Assembly (NCBI GenBank): GCA_029641185.1
Contig: JAPWGK010000016.1
Span: forward strand, 682,001 to 746,000
DNA from: Pseudofabraea citricarpa
Lineage: Eukaryota; Ascomycota; Leotiomycetes; Helotiales; Dermateaceae
Reading direction: 5' to 3'
Length of the DNA stretch: 64,000 bases
The position numbers and the translations under genes were made by a program. Below the pieces are notes generated by a model. That model saw nothing but the letters and a program-made list of their open reading frames with translations, had not been told where the DNA came from and ran no database searches. Of the stretch, positions 32,193-42,947 are shown piece by piece; position 1 is the first letter of the stretch, and each line of letters starts with the position of its first letter.

Positions 32193-33899
32193 TCACCGTC
32201 TCTCCTCGCCCTCACCAACGGTGTACCCTCTAGCCACACCACTCCTGCCCTCCTCGATCGTCGCCGTGCCATCTTCTTCGTGGAAATCACTCCCTAGACC
32301 CTGCCACACCCTCTGCGTTCGCAGGAACTCGGCTCCAGGGCTAACGACCCCATTCACGGTTGCCAGATCACCCTTTGCTCTTCTTGTCAGTTCTTGAGAC
32401 GAGGCCGTCGAGTTCCCTTCCTGTGAGCGCGGAGTAGATCTCGAGAGGGGAGGTGCATTTCTCATAGGTCGGCTATGGGAGACGTAGCGACCTGTTCGGA
32501 GGTCGAATTCTGGCGGTGCCGATTCCTCTTCGTCTTCATCTTCGTCTTCGACATCGGGGCTGATGTCAATATGCTCGTTGACTTTTTTCTTCTCTTTGCT
32601 TGAGTCCTCGCTAAGTTGTGTGGTGTTTGAGATCGAGGACGAGGGATTTGTAGGTGGAGGATTATTGAGGACGTCGCTAAAATCGCTTCTCCATTCTCCA
32701 CTCCATATTCTCTCGTCATCTCCCATCAAAGCCAATCCCAACTCAAAGGGTGTGATGATAGGACGGTAGAATTCCTTGCTCTCGATCAAGGCACTCTCCC
32801 AACATCCAACCACTACCCACCCTCCTATCTCGCTAAAATTGGCCACTTTGGCCGCGTTTACTTTACCTACAACGAAGGTATAGGATTTCTTTCCTGCAGC
32901 TGCAATCTGTGATCGCAATGTCTCAATTACTGGGAGGTAATTCTTGACAGAGAGTGTATTTATGAGGATCCCGAAGACGCCACACGTCGAGAGAGATGTG
33001 AGGATAGCGTAGCGACGTCCTAATGTACGTGATGTTTGAGCTTCCAGGGCGGATGTGGGATCGGTAGCTGAATCTGTGGGGTAGATATGCATGTCTTTTA
33101 CTCGACAAGATAGTGTGAGTAACAGACTTGGAGGAGGGTCTGATATATGAAAGAGAGAATATTCCTGAATATTGAGCGCTGCATCGACTCGCCGATTTGG
33201 TATAACAGACGCAGGATCATGAACGACTTCCGGAATTACTAAATTTGTATATCCTGCCTCTCGTAGCTTGTTTGTAACTTCCGATATATGCGAGCTATAT
33301 ATGATATCTGCCATGAGGATAATATTGGTGTCTCTGGAAGGATAGGTCTTTTCAAAGACCGTTACGAGTGAGGGAATTGATAAGGGACGTGTTGTAAATA
33401 CGTAGATGACCGGTAACCGAGCGGTGGGCGACAGACAGGAACGACCATAATGAACAACCACTTGGGCATCAACGTGCTCAGCAGCTATCTCATCCACACA
33501 GCAAGCACCGTATGACGTATCTGCTAGTATGTATAACCTTTCTCGCTCAGGTGTCGTGTTCGTGCTCAGTTTATTGAAGTCGGTCTCGAGGCTGTCGCTT
33601 GACTTGTCGCCATTCGTTTTAATTGTTGCATTTCTGCCGGAAGTCGCCCTTAGCTCTTTTTCGAGAGCCTGCGATACCCTTGGTGCATCATGCAGCATGC
33701 TATCCGGAAACTGCAAAGCTATTCTCCTCCATCCTCCCTCTTGTATTTCCCGCACCGTCCTCGCGACATCGTAGACTTGGAAGAGATCGTCATCGGAAAA
33801 CCGAGCAGTTTGAGGGAGTGTAGCTATGGGAGTAGGATCTTCGAAAATATGCGTTTCTGGAGTCGAAAGAACGGGCGGAGCAGAAAGTTGGTCTGTCAT
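32193..33899 (-). CDS. DPH2: Diphthamide biosynthesis protein 2
   Basis: Intronless, 568 aa. With Dph1 it forms the radical-SAM-like [4Fe-4S] heterodimer that moves the 3-amino-3-carboxypropyl group of SAM onto the diphthamide histidine of eEF2, in the cytosol. Blocks seen: FQVYDVARTVREIQEGGWRR, IALQFPDSML, ILADTSYGACCVDEIAAEHV (Cys133/134), VVHYGRSCLSPTARLPVIYV, TSLSTCGVFGILINTLSVKN, and VVVGCWESALIES with GlyCys366TrpGlu, the spot of the third cluster cysteine in the family. The C-terminal ~150 residues are acidic/Ser-rich and end in GLGSDFHEEDGTATIEEGRSGVARGY, a conserved Dph2 tail. The order and the insertion after the first domain match Dph2 better than Dph1. Confidence 0.93.
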   Translation of the reverse strand: MTDQLSAPPVLSTPETHIFEDPTPIATLPQTARFSDDDLFQVYDVARTVREIQEGGWRRIALQFPDSMLHDAPRVSQALEKELRATSGRNATIKTNGDKSSDSLETDFNKLSTNTTPERERLYILADTSYGACCVDEIAAEHVDAQVVVHYGRSCLSPTARLPVIYVFTTRPLSIPSLVTVFEKTYPSRDTNIILMADIIYSSHISEVTNKLREAGYTNLVIPEVVHDPASVIPNRRVDAALNIQEYSLFHISDPPPSLLLTLSCRVKDMHIYPTDSATDPTSALEAQTSRTLGRRYAILTSLSTCGVFGILINTLSVKNYLPVIETLRSQIAAAGKKSYTFVVGKVNAAKVANFSEIGGWVVVGCWESALIESKEFYRPIITPFELGLALMGDDERIWSGEWRSDFSDVLNNPPPTNPSSSISNTTQLSEDSSKEKKKVNEHIDISPDVEDEDEDEEESAPPEFDLRTGRYVSHSRPMRNAPPLSRSTPRSQEGNSTASSQELTRRAKGDLATVNGVVSPGAEFLRTQRVWQGLGSDFHEEDGTATIEEGRSGVARGYTVGEGEERR

Positions 33900-34304
33900 G
33901 GTGATAGGAAAGAAATGGGAAGATTTTGGCGGGGTAGAGAAATTATTATGGTGGCATGATCATGTGATTTCAGCCTTGCTGACGAGGCTAGTTCTATGCT
34001 GACCAGAATTGCCTGAGCGTAGATTCGCTGTTTCATCTCTTCAAATCGAAACCGCGAATCTTTTGATCACATCTGACAGCCTGGGTAGAGATCTGTGGTA
34101 TATTTGCAAGTATAAGAATATTAAGAATGCTAGACAGATCCGACAAAGTCCGACTCCAAAATCCCAAGATTCCAATGAGTGTCCATTTATTACCCACGAT
34201 TCTCTCTTCCAAGTGCAGATGCCCGATGACCAGAAACACAACAAATTAACTCTGGTCATTCTATTATCATATTACGCATCACCAAATATCAGTTCCTTTT
34301 AACA
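33900..34304. other. Intergenic upstream of DPH2, 3' of the P450
   Basis: 405 bp. Holds the DPH2 promoter; no gene or RNA recognised. Confidence 0.5.
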
Positions 34305-36003
34305 TCAAATCAAAGCAGGGATTTCCGTCTCATAATTCCTTCGGGTTAGTCTGACATTCAACGCGGGCTTCTGCCATAGGAGAAAGACCTTCTGCAAGTC
34401 TGGATTCCAATCGTTGTCAAGAAGCTCCATATCGAAAGCATATAGGACCCGCGCAAGAATCAGTCGCATCTCTAGCCACGCAAGATTCTTTCCAATGCAA
34501 TTTTTTGGACCGATGGAGAATGGCTCAAAGGCTTCAAGGTGGTCGTGAAAGTAAGGACTGGAGGAGTCATTGCTGAGCCATCTCTCTGGAGCGAAGGTCT
34601 TTGGATGATTGAAGTTCACAGGAGAGTAGTGGGTTGACCACTGTGGAACTTGAATAACCGCCTTTTGAAATCATATTAGTCGAGGCTCATCAAGCAAATG
34701 AAGCGGACTTACTCCTTTGGGTATATGCCACCCAGATACGGTGGTATCCTCTGTAACTCTCCGAGGTAGCCCGACGGGAACTGGTGGATACATGCGCAGA
34801 GATTCCTTGAGGCAAGCATCAAGGTATTGGCAATTAGACAAGTTCGTCGCATCCATTTGGTCTACCGAGGTAAATGTACTTCTGATCTCTTGAACAAGTC
34901 TGGCCAACTTTTCAGGGTTTCTCAATAGAAGGTAGGTTGCTCCAGATAGGGCTGTGGCAGTCGTTTCCGAGCCGGCCTTGATAAGCAAGCTTGCGTTCGC
35001 CTCCAATTCAGGTACTGACATCCCTTTTTCATCATTGTGCCTTAGAATATATGTCATGAAATCGGGACGATCAGTCTTTGTTTCTAAACGTTGCTTGACC
35101 TTCTCTTTGGTCAATTGCATATGGTATCTCTGTTTTTCAGCGCCTCCAGACTTGTTGGCGATGAGAAGCAAGATTTTGTTGAGTGGCCAGTATCGCTGGA
35201 CTACACTCAAGAATACAATAGCTTTGATGCTTGCGAAGATGAGGAGAACCCAGGGATGGAGAGCTTCGGCTTTTAAGCAGTCGAAGCTAGAACCAAAAGC
35301 GAGATCCCCAATAACATCAAACGTTGTGAAGTTATACCACTGACCAATATCGACTGATGCAGCCTCTTTGGGTCCTCCCTTGGCTCGATCTTCGAGGTTC
35401 TGGACAAGGCTATCGGCGTAGCTTTTCAAAAGATCTTGTTGGTCTCGTAGGGCTCGGTCTGAGAAAGCATGAGAAAGGAGTTTCCGACAACGAGCATGAT
35501 CGGCATCATGAGCAGTCAGAAGAGACCTCGCTTGTCCGTTAAGTGGTACTTTGTATGCCTTGACGTCTTTAACAAACGTCCTGCTGTTTGCGTGGGCATA
35601 TATCTCTTTCCAAGCCGATGGAGTGATGATGGAAAGGTCTTCATTCGTGAATCTTACTACTGGGCCATATCTAGCGTGGAGATCTTCCAGCACTCTGGCC
35701 ATATCACCTCTGACAATAGCGCAGCTCCATGGTAATCGGAATGCCGCATAGAGTCTCGGACCAGGGAATTTGGCCAAAGGATGGAAGTAGATGTTGTAAA
35801 TGATCCAAGCGCAGTGGTATAATATTGTCTAGTAATAGCCGCAGTGTTAGCGATCGGTGTCGTCAATGTGGTTTCCTACTTAGTGAGTAGTCAATCTATA
35901 GTGCTAAATTACATACCAACGCAGTGATGGCGAGAGTGTATTGTATCAGGGTTATTCTGGGAAAAGTCGCACCCTCCTTGCTCAAAATAGCAGTGGAAGG
36001 CAT
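34305..36003 (-). CDS. Cytochrome P450 monooxygenase (CYP65/isotrichodermin-hydroxylase-like)
   Basis: Three exons, 36003-35917, 35828-34713, 34661-34305, 519 aa, the usual length. Exon 1 gives a membrane anchor (ITLIQYTLAITAL). Motifs: proline hinge HPLAKFPGPRLY; I-helix AGSETT (residues ~314-318), K-helix KESLR (Glu371/Arg374), PERW region, and heme loop FSIGPKNCIG with Cys456; the loop has Lys where Arg is usual, as in CYP65-type enzymes. Introns of 88 bp and 51 bp (GTATGT and GTAAGT donors, GACTAAT branch in the second) keep frame. ER-bound and reductase-dependent by family. Substrate unknown; similar enzymes act in secondary metabolism or xenobiotic oxidation. Next to a dehydrogenase gene on the same strand, but no backbone synthase is in the window. 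Confidence 0.9.
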
Positions 36004-37053
36004 CTTCAGGTGGTGGTGTTGGTGAAAAGGCGCATGCAAGCACAAGATGACAAGGCTAGCTCTGTTATATAGGCACTCAAGGTAGGTGTAATCAACAGAT
36101 GAACTTCGCCCGAGTTCAAGAGACCTCGGTATGGGGTTTATAGAGAAGAGAAGGCTCAAAAAAGGTGGCGGCGAGGGAAGTGTAACAGGTCTTAAGTATC
36201 ACACTGGTATGGCCATCCCATTTCCCGACGGCTATGTGCGAGCTGTCAAAAGGTCGTTTGCCCTGTGCTTCTAATTCTTGAAACCACACCGAATGGTCCG
36301 ATCGATGCGATGCAAGGACGCTGCAAGGACGCTTTAGACGCTACATCAGGCATGCCCGAATGAGGAGCACTAAGCGACCACTCGCCATGTGGTACAACTA
36401 ACCTATTGCAGGAACCTGTGCGATGGCTGACTTGGCGGCCACACCAGCCAACACGAGATGATAGCCGATGGAAACCTTTTCACAGTGCCAGTAACTGTAC
36501 CAGAGACAGTTATCCCTCCTGCCCTACTGTACTATAACGTCTGAGGACTTGAGACGATTGACTATGTACAGTATGATTCTGGAAATTAATCCTGTCAAGT
36601 CTATATTCGATAGCCATTCTACCGGTGGTGATGGACCCTTGTGGCAATGCACTATCTAGATAAGTAGAGTGTTGGCAATCAAGGCTACCGGTATACTTCT
36701 AGGACGAACCCGGAGTCCCGTCTGGGGAAGATCAGACCCTGAATTCCGTAAATGAAACCCAGTCCTCATGCTAGCGTCAGGAGAGCTCCCTTGATGTTAT
36801 TCTGACAGGTCGGAGCGTCATCTATTTGTTACTCACTACTGCAAAAGAGACGGTGGGAGAAACACTTTCGGCATTGACTTTGAGTTACCACGTTATTTCG
36901 CAAGAAGAGCGAGAGTTTTGAATGTGAACACAAAATGCAATGTCTTGGGAGTTCAACTGCACACTACAGGTCAACAGCTGTCTCGCATCGTTTCGAAACA
37001 AGCCGTCTGAAATAACTCGCTCTGCTCGCCTCTCGAGTGGCTTTGTTCCGCTG
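36004..37053. other. Intergenic, no gene seen
   Basis: About 1 kb between P450 start and SDR stop. Holds the P450 promoter. No supported frame. Confidence 0.45.
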
Positions 37054-37861
37054 TCACCATGGATATACTCCATCCTTGTGAACGAACTTTCCAACATCGG
37101 CATCTCGTCTTCCATCCACAATGCTCAAAATGGTCTGGCCACTCACAGCCGGGCTCCCAGCACCATTTTTTATCCTCTCCTGCCGTCCTTTCTCACCAGT
37201 GCCGCTCAAGTCCGTAACGACGTATCCTGGGCAGGCAGCAAACACCTTGATGCCACGGTCTATCAACTCCACTGAATCAGCTACCATGAGCATGTTTAAA
37301 GCCGCTTTGCTCATCCGATAAGCTAGATATTGGTCGCGTGATGAACCTTGCGGGGAATCGCTCTTCAAAGCGATTGAACCAAGACCACTCGAGACATAGA
37401 TCAATCGAGCTGCCTCTGCCTTCTTTAGAAGTGGCAAGAAAGCATCTGTAACCACAGCAGGGCCGACGGTGTTGGTCTCCAAGGTCTTCTGGATGTACTT
37501 CCTCAAAGTGCTGTCGATGTTGGGGAAGATTCCAGCGTTGTTGATGAGCACGTCGAGCCTTCCAAACTCTTTCTCGACCTTGCTTACTGCCTCGGCTATC
37601 GACTTGTCGTCGGTGACATCTATCTGAATCAGAGAGACTTTGCCTTTGAGGTCTTTCTTCTTGAGCTCTTCGATAGCCTTTTCGCCCTTCTCAATCGAGC
37701 GGCTGCCAACCAATACGTGGTATTTTTCGGAATCAGCTGCCAAAGCAAGTGCAGTTTCGTATCCTACTCCTCCATTGGCGCCTATTGTGTTTAGTACTTT
37801 CTTCGGTACTTCATGTGGCAAGCTACTTACCGGTGATAAGCACAACAGTCTCGGAAGCCAT
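37054..37861 (-). CDS. Short-chain dehydrogenase/reductase (classical SDR), 252 aa
   Basis: Two exons, 37861-37831 and 37781-37054; 49 bp intron splits the cofactor loop codon and joins VLIT-G to GANGGVGYE. Rossmann motif TGANGGVG at residues 10-17, an arginine/serine after beta-2 (VGSRSIEKGE) suggesting NADP(H) preference, NNAG at 91-94, catalytic Ser141/142 (VSSGLGS), and Tyr165-x3-Lys169 (YRMSK). PGYVVTDLSG follows beta-6. Carbonyl reductase-like members of this group reduce aldehydes and ketones; substrate unknown. Cytosolic. Same orientation as the P450 and GH76 neighbours but 1 kb apart, so co-regulation is only a possibility. Confidence 0.9.
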
Positions 37862-38197
37862 GTTTGTTCGTGGGTCGCGGTGTTTTGAAGTTTAATGTTG
37901 ATTATCTTCTGCTTAATCTCGGACTCCGTCTGAGCCTTTTAGATCTTATACCTTTGAAAAGCTGTCGTATTGGGACTTACCTGATGGTACTGCCATGGAG
38001 ATGCTACTTAACGCCGTTAATTCCACTAAGTATGATGCGATTGTGTCACCTGACTGTAGATCGATGACGTTCTCTTATCCCTGCATTGAATCAATTATTC
38101 ACTTGAAACCTAATAAATGAGCTACTTTGTTCTCTCGATCTACTAGTATTAACTTTTCGTTGGTGTTTACCTGCTTTCTAAGATAACTCGAAGGTGA
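37862..38197. other. Intergenic, no gene seen
   Basis: 336 bp between the SDR start and the GH76 stop. Nothing beyond a presumed SDR promoter. Confidence 0.5.
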
Positions 38198-39427
38198 TTA
38201 GAAAAAGGACAATAACTCTGTCGCATAACTTGTCCTCGGACGCCGACCGAGAACAGCAGCAGCGGCCACCAGTGCATCCAATGCCGAGCTCTGTGTCGAA
38301 GCATTGACCGATCCAGCGTGAGGACCAGACCAGACAAGACCCAATTTATTCCCTAATCTTCTGTCGCGAGACCAGATACTTCTAGCATTGTTGGCAATGA
38401 AATCCACGATGTATTCTTCGCTGGATACCTCCTGTAACCTTTTCAAGTTGCGCAGGAAGACGCCCTTGAACTGAGAGCCATCTGCTCCACACTCGGGCTC
38501 ACATGGGTCATGTAAGACGCCATCAGAGTCTGAAAGAGCAATTATTGCAGCTCTGGCGATCTTCTTGGCCCAGCGAATGTATCCTTGACTCCTCGTGGCA
38601 ATGCTCAACTCAACCAAAGCTCCAAGAATAACACCTTGGTTATAAGACCAGACAGTACCATTGTTGTTGGTACAATCCTCAGTCAGGCCGTCGTTGATCA
38701 GATTCTTCTCGTTAATCATACCACTATGCTGGAACCATTTCCACTGCTGCAGAGCGATTCTGAGGTAGTGCCTCTTGACTCTTGCTTTGCTTGAGCGATT
38801 AGCAAGGTGCGCGGCTACGCTCAAAAAGAGTTCATTCGGAATGGCATTGACATATGTCTTGGCTTTGTCCCACCAGATCCCGCCATCGCATGGTGTAGTG
38901 CTGCCCTTTGACATGTCGCCAAAAATGCCCATGGCCATCGACAAGTACTCTGGTTCTCGTGTGACATCGTATGCCTGGATGAAAGCGAGGGCCCACCATC
39001 CTTCATCATCGTAGTAGTCGTTCAGGAAGCCTTTAGTGACAACAAAAGTGGTATCCAGTTCCGCCGAGCAGCTCGGGCCATAACAGGAAACTGTACTGAA
39101 GTTGTGAACCGACTTGGTCATTTGGAGCTCGTACTTTTGACCTTGGATATATGTATTTGCGAATATATCGAGAGCTACCGATTTGACTTCAGAATCAACA
39201 GCGGCGAGATCTCCAATCGTCGTCAGGCAGTTTGCGCTATTCCACCATCCGGTTGTATCCCATATGCCACTGCTTAGGTTGTACCAGGACTGCAACGTGA
39301 TAAATGCCGCTCGCGCATGCTGGGTAGCAGGGGTTGCCAGAGAGAATGGCGACTGCGATGCCTCCACTGAGGTCTCAAAAATTGTCAAACACAGCAGAGC
39401 GGTCTTGATGATCATCGCGTCTATCAT
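38198..39427 (-). CDS. Secreted glycoside hydrolase family 76 (alpha-1,6-mannanase-like), 409 aa
   Basis: Intronless. Start at ATG 39427 (MIDAM) or four codons on at 39415; either leaves a signal peptide (MIIKTALLCLTIFETSVEAS). GH76 (alpha/alpha)6-barrel hallmarks: WYNLSSGIWDTTGWWNSANCL, FLNDYYDDEGWWALAFIQAY with catalytic pair Asp140/Asp141, GGIWWDKAKTYVNAIPNELFLSVAA, TVWSYNQGVILGALVEL, and FKGVFLRNL. Family members cut alpha-1,6-mannan or, as Dfg5/Dcw1, cross-link GPI proteins to the wall. No GPI-attachment tail or membrane segment is visible at the C-terminus (TSYATELLSFF), so a secreted soluble enzyme is favoured. Several N-glycosylation sites (NLS, NFS, NGT, NAS). Confidence 0.9.
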   Translation of the reverse strand: MIDAMIIKTALLCLTIFETSVEASQSPFSLATPATQHARAAFITLQSWYNLSSGIWDTTGWWNSANCLTTIGDLAAVDSEVKSVALDIFANTYIQGQKYELQMTKSVHNFSTVSCYGPSCSAELDTTFVVTKGFLNDYYDDEGWWALAFIQAYDVTREPEYLSMAMGIFGDMSKGSTTPCDGGIWWDKAKTYVNAIPNELFLSVAAHLANRSSKARVKRHYLRIALQQWKWFQHSGMINEKNLINDGLTEDCTNNNGTVWSYNQGVILGALVELSIATRSQGYIRWAKKIARAAIIALSDSDGVLHDPCEPECGADGSQFKGVFLRNLKRLQEVSSEEYIVDFIANNARSIWSRDRRLGNKLGLVWSGPHAGSVNASTQSSALDALVAAAAVLGRRPRTSYATELLSFF

Positions 39428-40795
39428 GCATTGAGAGGGCAACAGTTGTTCCGGTGTTGTTTGCTGGATCCGTCAATGTTGTCGATGTTTCCCTCTTGGC
39501 GAGCACCATGTTTCACTACTCTTCTCCTCAGCCACATGATCTCCTCTTCCAGTAATCCGAGCGAACGACGCCACTTGCACCCTTCTTGTCCTTGGCATCT
39601 CATCTTCCACGGAAACTTGTCTTGCATCCTCAATACAAAGCGTCTCATCTATGAATTGCTACTCGCACATCCTACTAAAAGAAGGGTTGGCTTTCAGCAA
39701 CACCAAATCTCTCTCACTTATCCTAGCAGCTCGCAACGGGTTCAATTGACATTGACTTTGCTAACCATCCTTCGGCATGCATCAGTGATGTATCCAAGGT
39801 ACTGGTTAATACTAATTGTTTGATTTCACGTCAAGTCTCCACAGTCTTGAACTCAATAATACGCAAGCTCTTCCGCTTCTGTTCCCATAACACGAGGCTA
39901 TTAATATCGGATACAAAGAAGTATCTGGCCCGCCCCATACCCTTGCATTTCAAGTTCAAAGCTTTAAAGGACAGATTCACAAGCGATTGCCATATTTGAT
40001 TGCATATATCGACGCATTTCTACATTTGTTGGCTAGTGCTACTCTACAGTCTTGATCCCATCCTTGGGACCGGGCCATTTCAATTGCCAGGGAGTCTCTT
40101 TTTCTGGATATGTGGGATTCTCTTCCACTAGAGGTTCTCATATATATGTCTGCGAGATTTCCAAGATTCAATTATCTCTGGACCGAAAATTAGGGCTCCA
40201 AAGCTTATATTATGGAGGGGATTAGAATGATCTCTTAGATACTTGAAAGCGAGGCATCTTACTGATGCAGAAAGAGTTACGGAAATCTACATTCTACAAT
40301 GTGATATAAAAGATGAAGATTCTTCCCCCAATTTCCCCCCAGTCTCCATAGATAGTTCGTTTTCTCGTGACGTCTGCAAAGGTCGCATCGATGCTCATTT
40401 CGATGTCTAGCTCGACAGTAACATGAAGAAATATGTTTATCTTGGATTTCACTGGATTCGACATCGCCATCGCATATGTACATCAGCTTACTCCCCAAGA
40501 TGAAGCAAACAGGTGTATCTTACCCAATAAAGTTACATACTGTAACTTTCCACTAGCCCCTATTCTGCTCGCTTGTCCTCACTGCTCTTTGGCCGCGCTA
40601 AACAAGCTGTGCGACCAAGACACAACCCCCATTCTTAGTGCTTATCTATTACCGAGTGAACAAGAGACACCAAGTAAGTACCTTCTCCAACACGAACAGA
40701 GCAATAGATACCTAGAAGAGATAGATCAGGGAGAGAAAATACAGAGTTCTTTGAATTGAGTATCTGGTATAGAATTTTCGAGCAGGGCCATAGCC
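39428..40795. other. Intergenic, no gene seen
   Basis: 1.37 kb between divergent GH76 and APRT starts. The open frames at 39431-39823 and 40433-40759 have no recognisable content. Confidence 0.45.
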
Positions 40796-41420
40796 ATGGC
40801 GGACGCGGCACTCATCCTCTCTCATACCAAACTGTATACGGATCATCCAGTTAAAGTCCGAATGCCTCCTATATCTCGAACTTCCGGTAGTGAGTTTCTA
40901 ACGCAGCTCACAGGGTCAGCTGTTCCTCGACATCTTCCCCATCTGGCGCGATCCCGCAGCATCCGAAGCTCTCACGTCGCACCTGGTAGAGCACATCAAG
41001 AGCAAGCACTCCGTCGCAGACCTAGCAGCAGTCGTGTGTCTCGAGGCGCGCGGCTTCTTCTTCGCGCCGCAGATCGCCAGCCGCCTCGGGCTGCCATGTG
41101 TGCCGGTGCGGAAGAGCGGCAAGCTGCCAGGCGACTGCGTCTCGGTGACCTTCCAGAAGGAGTACGGACCCGACAGCTTCCAGATGAAGACGGACGCCTT
41201 CGACGGCATCAACCAGAAGAGCAAGAAGGTCATCCTGCTTGATGACTTCCTCGCCTTCGGCGGCTCGGCTAGAGCTGCGAGGGAGCTTGTCGAGAAGTTG
41301 GGCATGCTTGTTGCTGAGGCTGTCTTTATCTTTGACGTCGATAGCCCGTTTTTTAAAGAGAAGAACCAGGAGAACTTGGGCGAGCTGAAGAGGTATGCTA
41401 TGGTGCACTTGAAGCCTTGA
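40796..41420 (+). CDS. APT1: Adenine phosphoribosyltransferase with altered PRPP loop, 188 aa
   Basis: Salvage of adenine plus PRPP to AMP (cytosolic). Two exons, 40796-40855 and 40914-41420. The 58 bp intron (weak GTCCGA donor, CTAAC branch, CACAG acceptor) gives YTDHPVK|GQLFLDIFPIWRDP, matching the length of the family's YPDFPxPGIxFxDI block. Other motifs: VVCLEARGFFFAPQIASRLGLPCVPVRKSGKLPG (APRT-specific), FQKEYGPDSFQMKTDA, and the PRPP loop VILLDDFLAFGGSARA (residues 126-141), where the usual Thr of A-T-G-G-S/T is Phe. Exon 2 is very GC-rich at third positions. The donor is non-consensus, so the exact N-terminus is less certain than the identity. Confidence 0.82.
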
Positions 41421-41630
41421 TATGTTTGGCGGCGGCGGTGATGTCAAAGGCGGTAATGTCAAAGCATGCTTGATGGGGTTTTGGGCTATATGTAATTATT
41501 TTCAAACTAAGATCAAAGCTAAGATGATATGTTTCTTAAGTACTACTTCCTAAGCGACGCAAAAGAGTCGTCAAGAGGTGAATGACTTCCTTGGAATTTT
41601 CTTCCTTCCCTCCACCTTCCAAAAGCCGAC

Positions 41631-41875
41631 CAAAAAAAGAAAGGGGCAAAAAGTCCAAGCTGTCAGTGGTAGAACCAACAGCTCTTATAAACCCCCAGGC
41701 CTGCTAGGTGTTTTGAACGGGCAAACCTTTCCATTAATGCGCTAGAACAACTCCTCAGGTACTAAAGCCCAGGGACTCACAGACCGGTGGTCCTGCTCCC
41801 AGACTAGACTTAGATATCGCTATCTGATAGAGTGTCGGATACTTAACTCGTAGCTCTTACCGCTACACTAGCACT
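41631..41875 (-). repeat. Dispersed repeat, copy 2 (candidate tRNA-derived SINE), inverted
   Basis: Minus-strand partner of the element at 14291-14510. Read on the minus strand it starts GTGCTAGTGTAGCGGTAAG, continues with AAGTATCCGACACT, TTCTAGCGCATTAATGG, AGCAGGCCTGGG and GTTTATAAGAGC, and ends GGACTTTTTGCCCC plus a T-rich tail. It is about 25 bp longer than copy 1 between the head and the TTCTAGCGC block. GGTCTGTGAGTCC is a possible relic B box. The rest of 41421-42947 (3' end of APRT to the methyltransferase leader) shows no gene. Confidence 0.6.
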
Positions 41876-42947
41876 AGTACTCTTGTTTGTTGGTCCAGTT
41901 TGCGCTAACTTGCTACTTGAACCAGAGCTGAGCGAGGGAGCGTGTCGGGTCGCTTCCACCTGAGATAGACGTCCTCTTTATCTTCAGAGGCTTTTGGAAC
42001 ATGTTTCTAGCGGTTGCTTAGTTCCAGACTATAGGAAACGCTTTACATAGCAGTTGATAATTCTCATTCAAATTTCAAGTACGAGAGTTGCCTATATAGA
42101 AAGAAGTTTTGTTCGACGAGAGATAAGCACGTGCACCACATATATCCAACTCCCGAAACCCCTTATCAAAAAGAAATCGGTAAATTCCAAAAGATGAGTG
42201 CTTTCCTACCTGACAACGCAAGTTACATACCTTACTCTCTTCTACGCAGAGAAAGAGAACCAGAAGAAGGAAACTATACAGATATCCACGTGATAGATAG
42301 TATTGAATTCCCGAGTACGAGTTCTCCTTTCAGCTAGCACCTCGCGTCGCGGTAGCAGCGGGAGCTTCCGCCACGAGGATAGGGCGAACAACGGTACGCT
42401 ACTGTAGCGGGTTGTGGCACCACCGAAACCTGACATTGATCGACGATTCATCAAAGACGAACGACCGACCACATACTGTAGCGTTGCAGAGTCCGAGGAA
42501 GCACAGACACGATGCTCTGCCACAAGACCGAGTCAATTATACACGCAAGAGTGCTGTATAAAAATAGAGATAAAATCGTTATCAAGGTGACAGCAAAAAG
42601 CCGAGACGGAACTCGTACGACGGATGACGAGAGCGAGAACGGTGATCTTCAAAGCTCAAAGAGGGAGAAACCGTGCCATCCTGGATGCAAATGGCACCCT
42701 ACGAGCCCCATTGTTCTGCAGGAAAGTAAAAGTACCGAGTTCAGCTATCTACCGAGGTGGATACCTGGACTGTATTTGTACGGTAAGTGTACTAATCTTG
42801 TCGAGGTTGTTTCTCATCCTTTTCCCCCACATTCTTTCCTGTTGTTATTGTAGCTACAAAGCCTCTAAGACAAGGGCACTCGTTCTCTTGAGGAAAATAA
42901 GAGAGGAAGGAAAAGGGAGAGAGAGACAAAGCGATAAAACAGCAAAC

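Noticed and set aside
3763..33899. Hypusine (DYS1) and diphthamide (DPH2) genes as one translation-factor modification cluster
   Set aside because: They are about 27 kb apart with many unrelated genes between them; chance co-occurrence is the simpler explanation.
40886..40918. 27- to 33-bp intron (GTAGTG...CACAG or GTCAG) as the APRT junction
   Set aside because: Too short for fungal splicing and gives a poor N-terminus; the 58-bp GTCCGA...CACAG intron fits the family alignment.
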